DNA of 64,000 nt from Collybiopsis luxurians FD-317 M1 (Eukaryota; Basidiomycota; Agaricomycetes; Agaricales; Omphalotaceae), in assembly GCA_000827265.1 (NCBI GenBank), contig KN834755.1:520063-584062 (forward strand), written 5' to 3'. This document shows, one piece after another, positions 1 to 12,249 of this stretch. Position numbers and translations under genes: made by a program. How positions within the stretch are numbered: position 1 is the stretch's first letter; every line of letters starts with the position of its first letter. The notes beneath the pieces are model-generated. The model did no database searches. It was given only the letters and a program-made list of their open reading frames with translations, and was not told the DNA's origin.

Positions 1-280
1 AGCTACCGGGGAACGACAAATGACTACGACGAAAACCTAGGAATAGTTGACAAAGGTGCGTTCGAGGTCTTGCTGGTTAAAGGCACCTCATTGTTTTCTC
101 GCAGTATTATCTTGATATAAAATTTTTAAAAAAAATAGAAAAAAAAAGAAATATATTACAAGGCTCGCTCTTTAACTGCTGGATTCTTACAATCATTGCT
201 TCATTTAATTGTCTTGGGTATCTACGACCCCCAGAATAGGCTCGAATTTTCTGATTTTCGAGCAATGGACGCACCGGCCT

Positions 281-1338
281 TCAACTATGGAAGTAGTTGT
301 GGTAGTGAATGACCGTATTTGGGGAATCGCATACGCGCACCGTGTTATGGTACTGGTACATGTCGTTAGCAACGGTGCTAATGCACCCACCTCCAACGGT
401 GGCTCTAGTCAGGGTAGTTGCTGGGTTCGGAGCGGGTGTAATATTGGTGGGTGATGACCTGGGGGCGACGGATGAAGGTATGTTTGAGCTTCTATTGCTT
501 GGGCGTTGTTCCTGATAGTCTTCCGGTATCTCATTCTCTTCCCTCATACACTGTTCAACATCTTCCGGCGGGCAAATTTTCAATCGAGTGAACCCCGACT
601 ACGCAAATATCCGTCATTCGCTTCATCAAGTTCGCTCAAAGTCTTACCTCTAAATCTGCTCGCCTCTTTTTCACTTCTGCTTGGAGCTCCCTGATCCTCC
701 TCAAGTCCGACACCCGCATAAGCCCCACTGTGAACATGTTTCGTCCGTGCAACATATCTGCCAGTTGTTCACAATCTTCCACCGTCCTGAATCAAAATTC
801 GATGAAATTCATCCGTTTTCAATGTCAACTATCTATTGCTTACTTGGAGAACTCGTCCAGTCTATCCTCGAGTTGGCTCAACATATCCTTTTTCTGTTTC
901 TCATGCGCTCTGCCGTGCTCATATAGCACCATCTCCAGTACGTTCTTGACCTTATTCGATAATTCTCTGATTTGCTTTCCATGCATTAACAAAAAACTTG
1001 GCGATTCGGTCTGTTCATGGAATCCTGTTCAATATGCCGTTACCTCAAGGACAAAAACTTGGTGGACTCGCCTTGGTCTCAATGTCCCGAATCTTCGCCT
1101 CCAGCCTTTCAAGCTTTTTCAAAGACAGCAAATACCGTTCGTTACCAGCGCCTCCAACCATTGCCGCGCCAGCTGCATTCAACATAATGCTATGTATTGG
1201 GATAGAGCTGAGGGATAGCAACCGTCGTCGTTCCTGCCGTAGGAGACGCTTTGAAGAAGAGGGCTTCCGTTCTGATAGATGATTTTTGGGCTGGTCTTGT
1301 GGCTTTATGGCGCGAGGACGGTTGGCTCTGGCTTTCAC
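281..1338 (-). CDS. Helical-bundle protein with Asn/Tyr/His-rich C-terminal tail (5' end unresolved)
   Basis: Function not recognised. Minus-strand exons fit 1338..~1067, 1024..844, 786..648 and 598..281 (TGA at 281-283). Introns 843..787 (GTAAGC/CAG) and 647..599 (GTAAGA/TAG) are clean and phase-consistent; the one near 1025-1067 has a weak donor. The frame upstream of 1338 is closed by a TAG, and ATACAG just before CTG-GTG-AAA suggests a further 5' exon, so the start is unknown. The middle is a run of charged amphipathic helices (KKLERLEAKIRDIE; QKKDMLSQLEDRLDEF; DLRRIRELQAEVKKRRADLE), resembling four-helix bundles of the MLKL/HeLo-like type. The end is low-complexity Ser/Pro followed by a tail rich in N, Y, H and V with G-G-G-C-I-S-T-V-x-N-D-M. 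Pairing of a helical bundle with an amyloid-like tail is known for fungal cell-death proteins, but that role here is inference. Its 5' half is duplicated at 11000-11501. Confidence 0.6.
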
Positions 1339-2159
1339 CAGCTGTATCGGACGACGCGGGGTTCGAAAATGGCTCTATTGGCGCCTAATGTGCACGTGTA
1401 GGGCGATGCAGCTAGACGCCCGTATTCTTCAGCTTGCGGTTTTCGATTCAACTTGCGGTTTCCGATTCAACGAGACGCGGTTCTTACATCGGACTATCTA
1501 GTACTACTCGTGTAATTGCATCATTGTCTGATTTGTCTCGAAAGTCAACTTCTTATCTTTGCTTCCTCTAGTTCTTTTGGCTTTAAGCGCCAATTATGTC
1601 GTCGTCTGTGAAAATTCACATAAAGCTGCGCTTTCGAAGCGATGACTTGGAGATATACGAGTATGACTTTCCTGCGGTTGTGCTTCAGATTGTTGGAAGG
1701 GGTTTCGATGCACGACGCGGTTTTTCTACTTAAATATTTGATCTACCTACTGTATATCAGAATACACGCCTAAATACATAATACATTGGGCATTGAGCTG
1801 GATATCCTAAGTGAAGGCTCATGGGTAAATTATCTTCGTTTTTCGGGTAACTCGGACACAATGAAATACGTACAAGCTATGTACCAAAAGAAAAGGTTTG
1901 CCTTTATATACGTAACCAATACAGCCTTGATCTTTGCACGCTTTGAGCACAGCTCCAGACGAGTGATTCGGATGAGAGACCCTGCTCTGGGTCTGCGGGT
2001 AAATTCTTCGATGAAGGGGCATCTGCGCGTACCACAACTTGCGCAAATTACGAACAGCAAAAATCAAAGGCTCAGAAAAACGGTAGAATGGGTGCAGACT
2101 TTTCGCGCCGCCCTGGCTGCGGGCTACTTGCCGACTTGCCGGAATGCGGCTCTTTAGTC

Positions 2160-3330
2160 TGCCATAAGCCGGCTGCTAACGCTTCTACTCGAATATAGCT
2201 CCGGCAGCTTAGTAAGTATGTTCCGGCGAAACGGAACCAGAACGTCTCCAGCCAACTCCTGGACATCCGAGTCATCAGCTGCCACCTTCGCATGTGGCAA
2301 AAAACCATACAGAATATTGACGTTAAACCTAGATTCGAGACAAATTCGAGAGATAAATTTTTCTCTGTTCCGCCATCAATGGACGAAAACAGACTAACCA
2401 TTCCCCTGGGTTTAGTGGACTCTGAGCACGTCTGAAGGCCATTGCGTGACCTAGTTAAGTGCGATTGATTTTCTCGTAACAAGAAAGTAATAATGGACGT
2501 ACCAAAGATGTAGCCTCTATAGCCTGTCACTTTTGGGGCCCTAGCCAAACCGCTAAACCGCTCCTGAGGTGATGGTTATTATTCAGTTTACCGGCAAGCG
2601 TCGGGTCGCAGGGTCTGAGACGTTGGCAATGTTTACCCAAAGAAAGGATAAAGCTGTCATGGACCGTGAATAGTTTAATCGTGAATTTCTACGAAGATCA
2701 ACCGTCTTTCTAGCTTCAAGGCCGTGTTGGAAGGACCTCCCCCACTCACCCACTTTATGTTTTCCCGAGATGCAGAGGCAGTCGAGTGAACGTTCCCGAT
2801 TCTATCCTCTCGTTCTATTGAAGATGTATCTGAAGGACGAAATTGTACCGCAATGCCAATGAAAAGGTATCTAGAATAGAAACTTGACGGTCGGAACAAA
2901 GGCGTTGTAAGAACTCGATATGATTATTGCGATGAAGCAAAGCTTAGATCCCCTTAGAGATCGAGTCGAGGGAAGCGGGTGAGCACCGCACCTCGAGTTA
3001 CGGTTCATGGAGGCTAGGGACGGATGGAAAACGGAAGACCTTGTGATTCAGATTCTGTACTATACCCACCCGTAGAAAGTAATCGGACCTGGCAAGAGCG
3101 CTTATTATGAGATCTACTCCCGCTTTCCTTGTACAGATTGTCCTCTTAGCGTACGGCCGAAATTAGCGATCAGGGAGCGGTAGATGAGCTGCAGTCTATT
3201 CAAGCAGCGATGATGCCTTCCTGCAATCGGCCGCGTACTAGGTTACTCAGTTTGACCAATCTCTACGCATAATCCCCAAGAACACACCTCGTGCGTCCCG
3301 TACATCAAGGCGGTCTTTGGATTCGTCTAT
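2160..3330. repeat. Internal ~1.1-kb repeat, copy 1 of 4
   Basis: This unit recurs at about 4870-6010, 12250-13460 and 14960-16110. Recognisable landmarks in order are a 'ctaaccatt' region near the start, 'gcagggtctgaggcgt', 'cttcaaggccgtgttggaag', an A-rich 'cagaatagaaa' stretch, and 'gctgcagtctattcaagcag'. No transposon hallmark (terminal repeat, transposase or reverse transcriptase) is visible. The divergence between the two units inside one block exceeds that between equivalent units of the two blocks, so the internal duplication is older. Confidence 0.7.
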
Positions 3331-4869
3331 CCACCTATATTTTAAATTTTCAGGCGATTCTCTCTGGCCAAGTATTTTTCTACTTCATCTTCCTATTCGT
3401 TCCGAATTCTTCTGACAAACCGACAAGCTGTCATTCTACAGAAACTGAATCGTCGGTATCTGATATCGTACAGATCGCATGTTCTTCAACCTCCAGATGT
3501 GGCCTGCTCTCTGCCAGTAGCAGTTTCGTCAAAGAACCGGGGTCGTTTGATTGAATCGACGGTTTTGAGTTTCACCTTTCCATTTCCGGACCTAAGGATT
3601 GTTGATGCAAAGCCTACGGAAGGCAGAGTTCCCTGGCAATACTTACCATTGATTTGTCTGTCCGTTTCACTCAATGTTTTCCTCCAGGCCGTGCAAGCTG
3701 CGGTAGCCGACAGCTGTAGTTGCAGGTTCCAAAGACAGAGACTCATCGGTTCAAGTTGAAATTTTCTATACGCAACACTTGACTTCAGAAAGTCGCCTGC
3801 GCGGAAAAGCCAGAATCTTCAAAAGTAATAATAGCTTTATTGCCTCATCCGACTCGGCCGACAAAGCAAATTCAACCAAATCATCACCTGAACTTTTCTC
3901 CCGTCACTCTTCAGTACCCGAGGACATTGAGAACAACAACAATGGTGATAAACCCATTGCCAAAGGTCAAGGTCCAACTGTCTCCCCCAGCTGCCAACTC
4001 GTTCTATTCCTTGCTGTAGCAAAAATATGTGAGCAGGTCAAGAAGGATGAGAAACTGTCTGTAGCCGGGGGACTCCGTATGAAGCAGTATGGCATCTTTA
4101 GGGATATTAAGTGTGTCAGCTCAGGCACTTCATGATCCTGGATTGTGCGGAATGTTTTTCATTTTTTTAGTTTCAAGTTTTGAACCGAGAGTTTGCTGTC
4201 GATAGAGTAACGAGCGTACTTATGTCCAACAATATCGTTCCTGAATTAAAATACAGTTTATCAGCTCCCATCAACCGCAGAATTCGTTGACCATTGAGTC
4301 TTGATTCCGTACTTGCTTGATGCAGAACTTTATAACGTGTAAACAATACGCATGGCATCCAATTAAAGGCAATGTAAATTTTTTTTTTGTGCGCTCATTG
4401 CGTATCCATAAATCGATATTTACAGAGCATTCGTCGGGACGGAGGACGTCGGAAACAAGAGAAGGTCAACATGATGCAGCATACGAAGGTCATTCCACTG
4501 CACCAGTAGCCTTGTATCATGGTCTACAAGCTCCAAACGTTGCACTACAATTATCTCGATCGATGGACGGACCCGGACCGATCGATATAACTTGCTTTGA
4601 CATACCCGTTAAGTATGGCAAAGGCTGTGCGGCAATCATCAGTCGCTAGACGCTATCAGAGAAAGGATTAAAGCATTGCCATCACTCAGTGAGGTCTTGG
4701 GGTAGGGATGAAGCCAGGGGTTCGTGCTTCCGGAGCGTGTCAAAACATTCTCCGTATCATGTTGAAAGTCGGAGTGATATTCCGGAATAAGTACGCAGTG
4801 GCGTTTGCATATACTCTTCGAATCGAACCCCACCCGTCATAATAGAACGCCTCAGACGAACTCCCGGAC

Positions 4870-6010
4870 ATGATCAACTATTACCGTCGCACGTGAAAAA
4901 AAAACACAATGATTTGGCCGGCAGCCTGAACGGAAGATTGACGCTGGAGATGTAATTTTACTCTGTGTTGTCATCAATGGCCGAGAACAGACTAACCATT
5001 TGCGTTTCCACTCTCACTTGGGTTTATACCCAAACGATGTGGACTATAGTCTATGAACACGTCTAAGGGCCCTCAATCGCTGTAGTCTGGTTAAGTGCGG
5101 TTGGTTTTATCGGCAATCTAACGAGAAAAGTAAAGAATGGACGTACCGCAGACGCCCCCTTTACAGCCTGTCAGCTTCGGAGTTCCAGAAAGACCCTGAA
5201 GAACAACTAACAGCTAATTGTTATGAAGGTATCGGAGACGCGTCGGGTTGCAGGGTCTGAGGCGTCGACCATGCTCGCCCAAAGAAAAGTGTAAAGCTGT
5301 TATAGAATGAATAGCTAAATGTGGATTCCTACAGAGAAAACGAGTCGGCTCTAGTTCTTTCCATTCGAACTTCAAGGCCGTGTTGGAAGGGCATCCTCCC
5401 CTTGCCCACCCCTCTCGGTTCATGTTTCCCCGAGATGGAGGCGCAGTCGAGTGAGCTTTCCGGATTTCTACCCTTCCGTTCTATCGAAGGTGTATCGGAA
5501 AGACGACATTGTACCGCAATGCTCATCAGAAGTTGTTCAGAATAGAAAAATGACAGTTCGAGCAATGAGAACCTAGCCGATTATTGCGAGCGTACATCGC
5601 CATAGAAGCCTCGAGGCCTCGATGTAAGCAGTTGAGCACCGCATCCTGGGTTCATGGAAGCTGGAGACAAATGGAAGGCCTTGTAATTCGGATGCCGCAC
5701 AATATCCCACTGAACGAGGCAATCATAATAAGCGCCATTCATAGCGCTTATCAAATCAGATCTACTCCCGCTCGTACCTCACCCTCTGCCTTTCTTTACA
5801 GCTGTAAAATTGCGATATTGAGGATTCAGACGCTTAGAAGAGGTACGAACAGTGGTCTTGAAGGACGCCCGAAATCAGTGACGTTAGTGCTAGATGAGCT
5901 GCAGTTTATTGAAGCAACAATACTCTGGTCAGCCACACTCTCAGTGCAACCCTATCTCTCTAGCATGGTTAAAAAGGGCTCGCCGAGGTGGTCGTGCGTC
6001 CTGTAATCCA
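4870..6010. repeat. Internal ~1.1-kb repeat, copy 2 of 4
   Basis: Second unit of the first block, sharing the landmarks listed for 2160-3330. It ends near 'gaggtggtcgtgcgtcc', which corresponds to 'caaggcggtctttgg' surroundings in the first unit. No intact gene is seen in it. Confidence 0.65.
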
Positions 6011-6284
6011 TGGCGGTTCATGGAAACGCCGCGCTTTCCATGTTGCTGATCGCCAAAAGAACCTCCCATTCGAAAGGATAGTCAGCTGCTGCTTTTCAGC
6101 GCTAGCTTTTGGCAACCGTGTGTAGAAGATCGAAAGCAGTGTGACATAGACATACCTACGGTTGATGCATGGATGTATTCAGTGCTAATGCCAAGTCGTC
6201 CCCTGGTCTGTACCCCCTGCGGTTTTGTCCCTTGGTTTGCGAGAAGAGGCGAAGTCGAGACTGGTGTGAACTGGATTACTCCCG

Positions 6285-6360
6285 GGACTTCACGTATGTC
6301 TTCACGCGTTTTGAGCATACGCTCAGTCTCTACAAGGTTATTTACTCACCCAAGCTGTAG
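6285..6360 (+). promoter_or_regulatory. Conserved upstream element of the zinc-finger copies (copy 1)
   Basis: A stretch with 'cgtatgtcttc' and 'gagcatacgctcagtct' lies about 50-120 bp before the pseudogene ATG. It recurs upstream of the 8550 gene (about 8253-8320) and, more diverged, of the 16757 gene (about 16425-16505, 'ggcgtacgctcagtcc'). Position and conservation suggest a promoter or 5' UTR segment, but no known factor site is assigned. Confidence 0.4.
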
Positions 6361-6407
6361 GGGCAGTGTTTCATTCCGTTTGCTTTCGCGCTTGCTCCCC
6401 CCGCAAA

Positions 6408-7150
6408 ATGACCGACTACGAATACTCAACGCCCTTGAGGAAGATTCAGGGTAAGTCGTCACCACCGCTCACATTACTGGATAGTCCACCTCTGTCGTCT
6501 CCTCCTGCCAATAATTCTCCCTTTAAAGGGGACTTGTTGTTGGGTTTGGTTGGCGTGGACTTGAACACTGGCAGAGTCTCGAATGCTGGTCACCCCAATC
6601 TTTTCCGGCTCCTAAATTTCGAGCTCACTTCCTAGCTCGGCACATAGCGAACCCTAGTTTTCGCTTTCATCCAGTCGGGCGCATCACTGCTCTCCCAGTT
6701 CTCCGAATTCATCCTTTCACAATGTTGAACCACAATGGCCCTCGATCTTGCTCAGAATCTGCTGGCTATGCATCTTAAAACCTCATCTACGTCGACCCTC
6801 AGCTACTTTTGTGCCGGATACCCACAAATGGATCTAGTTCAGGCTACAGCAATCTAATCTTCTCGGTCGCACAATGTAGCCATTCTCGAAATTCTCAAGC
6901 AGCGAGTAAGAAGCGTATGACGAAGGAAGCCAGTTTTCATTGTCCTGTTCGTGGATGTGGGGGTACCTTCACCGCTCGGCATAATCTTCTCAGTGCGTCC
7001 TTCCTTCAAAGAACTAAAAGTCTAAACTCGAGCCTTGCCCAAATAGATCATCTGAACGCGCATAACGGTGTGAAGAAGTATACTTATGGTTTACGCGGAA
7101 ACACGGTTGTTACGAGTGTTATGCTGAAGCACCATTACCAAGACCTGTAA
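6408..7150 (+). pseudogene. C2H2 zinc-finger gene copy, decayed
   Basis: It starts with an ATG and first exon matching the 8550 and 16757 genes (M-T-D-Y-x-Y then a GTAAGT donor), but small indels have shifted the exon frame. Most of the Ser-rich N-terminal half is deleted; the sequence jumps to the 'SPPANNSPFKGD' region. Finger 1 is recognisable (C-P-V-R-G-C-G-G-T-F-T-A-R-H-N-L-L) with the usual split by an intron, whose donor is now GTGCGT. Both zinc cysteines of finger 2 are lost (KYTYGLRG where the paralogue has KYGCGSCG). It therefore cannot encode the ancestral two-finger factor. Confidence 0.8.
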
Positions 7151-7164
7151 GGGTAAACCCTCAA

Positions 7165-7769
7165 TGTTCAGCTCTGTCCATAGCGAACACTCGTTTTCGC
7201 GTCGGGATCACCGCCGTTCTCCCGGCTCTTCAAACTCTTCCTCTTTCAATGTTGGCGCACAAAGGCGCGGACGCCCTCGAACTCGCTCAGAATCCGCCAG
7301 CTATAAACCTTACTAGCTGGCCCAGCGTTCTAGCTCTCCTAGCATATCGAGCTACACCTCTGAACTTTCCGATAGAAGCAGCATCAATTCAGAGGCCTCT
7401 CCTACGATACCATCGACGCTCAGCTACTTGGCTGGCCTACCGATGGATTTAGTCCAGGGTACAGCAGCTACAACCGAATCTTTTGGGTCGCATGCGTACA
7501 GGCCGAAAGTGACCACTCTCCAAATCAAGTAGCGAGTGAGAAGCGCAGGACGAATTTCATTGTCCTGTTCCTGGATGTGGAAGTACCTTCACAGCGGAGC
7601 ACAGTCTTATCAGTGAGTTTTTTCTTCCTTCAAAGAGCGAAAAGTCTGACCCCCCATCCTTGCCCAAATAGATCATCTGAACTCGCACAGTGAGTGTAAC
7701 TGATGCGGAAAACGTTTGTCACGAGTGCGGTTCTGAAGCGCCGCACCAACTTGCAAGGGTAAAAAATAG
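7165..7769 (+). pseudogene. C2H2 zinc-finger gene copy, 5'-truncated and decayed
   Basis: A second broken copy follows the first by only a few bases. It begins at the 'VHSEHSF' segment of the paralogues, so the first exon and N-terminal third are missing. The Arg/Ser-rich centre is readable only by switching among three frames. In finger 1 the arginine of F-T-A-R-H is a glutamate. Finger 2 has lost bases after 'cgcacagtgag'. The terminal codons 'aagggtaaaaaatag' match the stop region of the 8550 gene. The close spacing suggests unequal exchange between tandem copies. Confidence 0.75.
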
Positions 7770-8039
7770 GTTTTGATTCGCTCTGTTTCCTCTATCTAGT
7801 CTTTGTTATGATACACCATCACCTTCCGTTTTCAAGTAATGTACCCTCATGACAATCACGGTCCTTATCATATCAGGCACTTCATTTATGAGAACATTTG
7901 ACGAGTAGCCTACCCTTTATTCTTAGAATCTCGTACCGTAGTTTCATTTGTTTCGACATCAATTATACTTATATGTAGGTCATAGAAAGAACGTGAATAT
8001 GTTGGTGGGTGCCTAATCTCTAGGTGAATGGGTATGGAT

Positions 8040-8549
8040 TGCGGTTAATGCGTGGACAGAAAGCGGTGAAGCGCTAATTCCTAGCCGTCTCTATACTTCT
8101 CTTTGTTAAGGTTCTGTATCCTGCGCGTGCATGGTGACCTGTGCTCGGCGCTTGTGGCTTCTGTCCTTTGCTTTGCGAGAAGAGTCAAAGTCGAGAGACT
8201 GTGGTGTGAGCTGAGTTACTGTTTCCCTGTTCTTATGATATGCTTTTGGGACTTCACGTATGTCTTCGCGCATTTTGAGCATACGCTCAGTCTTTCCAGG
8301 GATAATTTACCAACTGCTGTAAAGGTGCAAGGCGATGCTCATTCCATTTTTGGTGGCGGTTGTGTCTTCTGGAAAACTTTGCATGGATGGTACTTATAAT
8401 GTACTAGAACAGCTTTTCCTACAATAAAACCCCACACGTCCCACTCAGCTGCTACATAGCTCCTCCCTCAGTTTCGTTCTAGTTCCATTCCTTACATTGC
8501 TTTCTCACTGTTTATATTTTGCTTTCACATTGCTCTCGCCTTACTTCAA
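8040..8549 (+). promoter_or_regulatory. 5' flank shared by the zinc-finger paralogues
   Basis: The segment corresponds to 6140-6407 and 16180-16756. Conserved pieces include 'cctgcgcgtgcatg', the 'cgtatgtcttcgcgcattttgagcatacgctcag' region, and a pyrimidine-rich stretch just before the ATG. A short ORF through it is not conserved as protein and is not called. Confidence 0.45.
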
Positions 8550-9748
8550 ATGTCTGGCTTCACCCATTCCCTCGAAGAAGATCCCGAGTAAGTCGTTTCC
8601 AGCTCGTCGCTGCGAATGATTTGTAATTCTGAGACGATTTCAGCGACATCGAGATCTTAGTAGAGAAGGCGGAGCCTATCGACTCCTTCACTGAGTATCC
8701 GTATCTTGGTCAACATAACTCCGGAGAGCTTTACTCTGAAAACTCGACACAAGCTTCGATGGCCACCAATCACGACGCTACATCACATATCCACACCATT
8801 GGCTCATATTCCGACGGGTTTGTTGCACCTGTCGGATTTGATAGTCTGTCGCACTCATCCCCTCTCTCGTCCCCTCACTCGTCTCCTCTTGTCAATGGTT
8901 CTCCTTTCGAAGGAGACTCGTTGTTGGCATCCATGGATAGCTTGGAGCTGGGTGCTGCTGCCTGGAATGCACCATCCTCAGCTAGAAATTTAACTCCCGG
9001 TCACCCTAATGTTTTTCTCCGGCTCCAGGTCCCGCCCCCAGATCTGCACCGTCCACATCCCAGCTCAGCGCACAGCGAACATTCGTACTTGTTCCCATCT
9101 GACACCGCGACCCACCATTCTCCAAGCTCTCCAAACCCACCCTTTCTCAGTGTAGACAGCGCACATTGGCAACCTCGGGGACGGCGTCGATCTCACTCAG
9201 ACTCTGCCAGCTACGCACCATACCCGCTGTCCCAGCGTTCTAGATCTCCTAGCGTATCGAGCTACACCTCTGAGCTTTCTGATAGAGGTAGTATTGTCTC
9301 AGAGGCCTCATCCTTCGAGCACATCGACCCTCAGCTACTTTTGACCCGAATACCCACAAACACTTCTAGTTCCGGATACAGCAGCTACTCTGCTGAATCT
9401 ACTGGTTCGAATATGTATAGCCTCGCACAGGCCGAAAGCAACCCCTCTCGAAATCCTCAAGTGGCAAGTAGGAAGACGAGGCTTGCAAGTGCGAAGCGTA
9501 GGAGGAAGGAGGCCAGGTTTCATTGTTCCGTTCCTGGCTGTGGGGGCAGCTTCACCGCTCGCCACAACCTCCTCAGTGAGTTTTTTCTTCTTTATACGAG
9601 CGGAAATGTGACCCTCAGTCCTGCCCACATAGATCATGAAAACGCGCACAACGGTGTGCGTAAGTATGGATGTGGCTCTTGCGGAAACGCGTTCGTCACA
9701 AGTGCTGTACTGAAGCGCCACGCCAAAACCTGCAAGGGCAAAAACTAG
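8550..9748 (+). CDS. C2H2 zinc-finger transcription factor-like protein (361 aa)
   Basis: Exons 8550-8587, 8644-9575 and 9633-9748 (introns GTAAGT/CAG and GTGAGT/TAG, 56 and 57 nt) give 361 aa. The second intron is a multiple of three without a stop, so an unspliced ORF reads through it; splicing restores canonical C-x4-C-x12-H-x3-H (C307, C312, H325, H329). Finger 2 is C-x2-C-x12-H-x3-C (C337, C340, H353, C357). Residues 50-230 are Ser/Pro/His-rich, residues 190-270 Ser/Arg-rich, and a basic stretch (residues about 290-302) precedes finger 1. A nuclear DNA-binding regulator is the family expectation; targets are unknown. The start is chosen because the 38-nt first exon is identical in length to that of the 16757 gene. 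Confidence 0.85.
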
Positions 9749-10960
9749 ATTTCGATTGGCTCTGTTTCCTCTCTTACTTTTTTGGTATGATACTTAATCC
9801 TATTATTCGATACCCCCACGTAATCATAACCTTCCATTTCAATGTAACGTACCCTCATGACCATCACGGTCCTTATCATACTAGGTACTTCATTTATGAG
9901 AACACTTCAGAAGTAACCTACCCTTTATTCTTAGAATCTCGTACCGTAGCTTCTTTGTTTTCACGATTAATTAGTCATATCTGTAGCTCGTAGAAAGAAC
10001 GTAAATGTATTGGTTAGTGCTTAATCCCTAGTTGAATGTGTAGTCGAGTGTGTGTCGATGCCTGCCTGCCGCCTAGCTTGGGCGTGAATTTCTTGGTTAA
10101 CGAGTGTTTCAACAGCATGGTATCAAATTAAACTGGTTTTGTGATGCTTCCTTGAACTGATCAGAATGGTGTAGACACCGGTATACTGAAAGTTGTGAGA
10201 ATAACGGCAACGGCAACGGCATCCACGGCCCGCTTCAAGTCAATCCTCCTTCATTGTTGCCACTTCACTTGTCAATTTTGCAAGTTTCCGAAGATGAAAA
10301 ATGGAATCTCCCTGCAAGTCCTATCAAACCTCAATCCACAGCTTGTCAGCCATACCTTTTTGTCTATACATATTGAATTATTAATTTACCCCAGCCTCGA
10401 CGTATCCTGCCAACTAGCCCCCGCAATTCAGGACCGTGGGGTGCCGGCGGGCCACGAAAGCACCACAGCTCTCGTTCTGTTCGCACCCATCCAATCAGTT
10501 CCACCGCCTCAGACCTACTAGGTAACTTTAGACTACAAGTTCATCGATCACGAAAATATTCAAGTCGATTTGCACGGGCGGAAACGGATCTTGGGGGTCC
10601 TATCTTTTACCACTGTAGTAACCACTGCCGCGTACTCTGAAACCCTGGTGACAACCTGTTGATTAAATCTCAAATCCTCTCTCACACAAATGGCGTATCA
10701 TATCATTTTCGGGCCAATTTCGCCTCTACTCCGAGTCATGACTTTGGAATCAGGATGACTCGTTCTATAGTTCTAACATACTTCCATCGCAAAAGTGCCT
10801 CAACCGCATCAAACATTCGAACAATCGCTTCCGATTCTCAACGCAACCTCGAACAACACATAGCGGACCAATAGCGGACACGTTTTTCTTTTTTTCTTCT
10901 ACCCCGGTAATGGTTCATGAATTGTATCAAAGCGCTTCATACAATCATTGCGCGTTGTCG
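9749..10960. repeat. 3' flank of zinc-finger gene, copy 1
   Basis: The roughly 1.2-kb non-coding flank is closely matched by 17878-19090, and its first 200 bp also by 7770-7990. Landmarks are 'accctcatgac' with 'cacggtccttatcat', 'aacctaccctttattcttagaatctcgtaccgtag', and 'ctcaaatcctctctcacacaaatgg'. It shows that gene and flanks were copied together. No gene is recognised in it. Confidence 0.8.
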
Positions 10961-10999
10961 TATGAGTAGTTATGAACAATTAGACCTCGGAATATCTAT

Positions 11000-11501
11000 A
11001 TCCTCAAGTTGACTCAACATCTCCTTTTTCTGCTGCTCATCTGCTCTGTCGTGCTCATATAGCACCATCTTCAGTATGTCCTTGACCTTATACGATAATT
11101 CTCTGATTGGCTTTCCATGCATTAACAAAATACTCGGTGACTCGGTCTGTTCATGGAATCCTGTTCAATATGCCGTTACCGCGAGGCCAAAAACTTGGTG
11201 GACTCGCCCTGGTCTCAATGTCCCGAATTTTCGCCTCCAGCCTTTCAAGCTTTTTCAAAGACAGCGAATATTGTTCGTTACCAGCGCCTTCAACCATTGT
11301 CGCACTACATGCGTTCGATATACTGCTATGTGTTGGGATGGGTTTGAAGGATCGCAATCGTTGCGGTTCCTGTTCTAAGAGATTCTTTGAAGATGAGAGC
11401 CTCTGTTCTGATAGATGGTTTTTGTGCTGGGTTTGTGCCTCTATGGCGCGAGGACAGTTGGCTCTTGCCTCCACCATCTGTATCAGACGACGCAATAACA
11501 A
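11000..11501 (-). pseudogene. Truncated duplicate of the helical-bundle gene
   Basis: Read on the minus strand, this matches exons 1-2 of the gene at 281-1338: the basic N-terminal part, then ILLMHGKPIRELSYKVKDILKMVLYEHDRADEQQ in the next exon. Homology stops after QLED near position 11000, where the sequence runs into unrelated DNA and a stop. The third exon and the Asn/Tyr-rich tail are absent. The ATACAG acceptor at the 5' side and the weak-donor intron are both preserved, so they predate the duplication. As drawn it cannot make the full protein. Confidence 0.65.
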
Positions 11502-12249
11502 AAAATGACTCTATCGGCGCCTAAGGTGCGTGATGATGATCAATTGAGATGACGAGTTTTCCCATTTTCTTCAGCTTGCGGTTTAAAATTACAGCTCAGC
11601 GAGACGTGGTTCTTACATCGGATTATCTAGTACTACGCGTGTAATTGCATCAATGCCCGACTTATCTCGAGGGTCGACTTTTTGTCTTTGCTTCTTCTAC
11701 ATAGTTCTTTTGGCTATCGGGGATAATTATGTCGTCGTGTATGAAAACTTACATAAAGCTTCACTTTTGAAGCCATTACTTTGAGATATACGAGTATGAC
11801 TTGTGCTTCAGATCGATGGAAGGAGCTTCGCGGTTTTTCTACCTAAATAGTTGATCTACCTACTGTATATCAGAATACACGCCTAAATACATAATATATT
11901 GGGCCTTGAACTCGATGTCCTAAGTGACGGCTCATGGGTGAATCATCTTCGCTTTTCGGTAACTTGGACACGATGAAATACGTACAAGCTATGTACCAAC
12001 GGCAAAAGGTTTGCCTTTACGTACGCAACCCATTGATCTTTGAGCTCAGCTCAAGACGAGTGATTCGGATAAGAGTCCCTGCTCTGGATCTGCGGGTGAA
12101 TTTCTCGATGAAGGGGCATCTGGGCGTACCACAATTTGCGCAACTTACGAACAACAAAAATCAAAGGCTCAGAAAAACGGTGGAGTGGGTACAGAATTTT
12201 CACGCCGCCCTGGCTGCGTGCTGCTTGCCGACTTGCCAGGACGCGGCTT

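Larger units (their letters stand above)
862..6010. repeat. Segmental duplication block, copy 1
   Basis: This block is collinear, with small indels, with 11000-16110 in the same orientation. It begins inside the 3' half of the minus-strand helical gene. Most of it has no credible exon chain: reading frames are short, and conserved peptides in one copy are interrupted in the other. Near 3780-4130 a Ser/Asn-rich frame (SSDSADKANSTKSSPE) is partly kept in the second copy and may be a remnant of a real exon. A 45-codon ORF at 1596-1733 (+) is broken in copy 2 and is not called. Confidence 0.85.

Noticed and set aside
1596..1733. 45-codon plus-strand ORF between the helical gene and the duplicated block
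   Set aside because: The duplicate at about 11730-11860 is broken by a stop in the same frame, and the stretch may instead be 5' sequence of the minus-strand gene.
9335..9721. 128-codon minus-strand frame
   Set aside because: Lies antisense to the zinc-finger exons and crosses its last intron. The equivalent region of the 16757 gene does not keep it.
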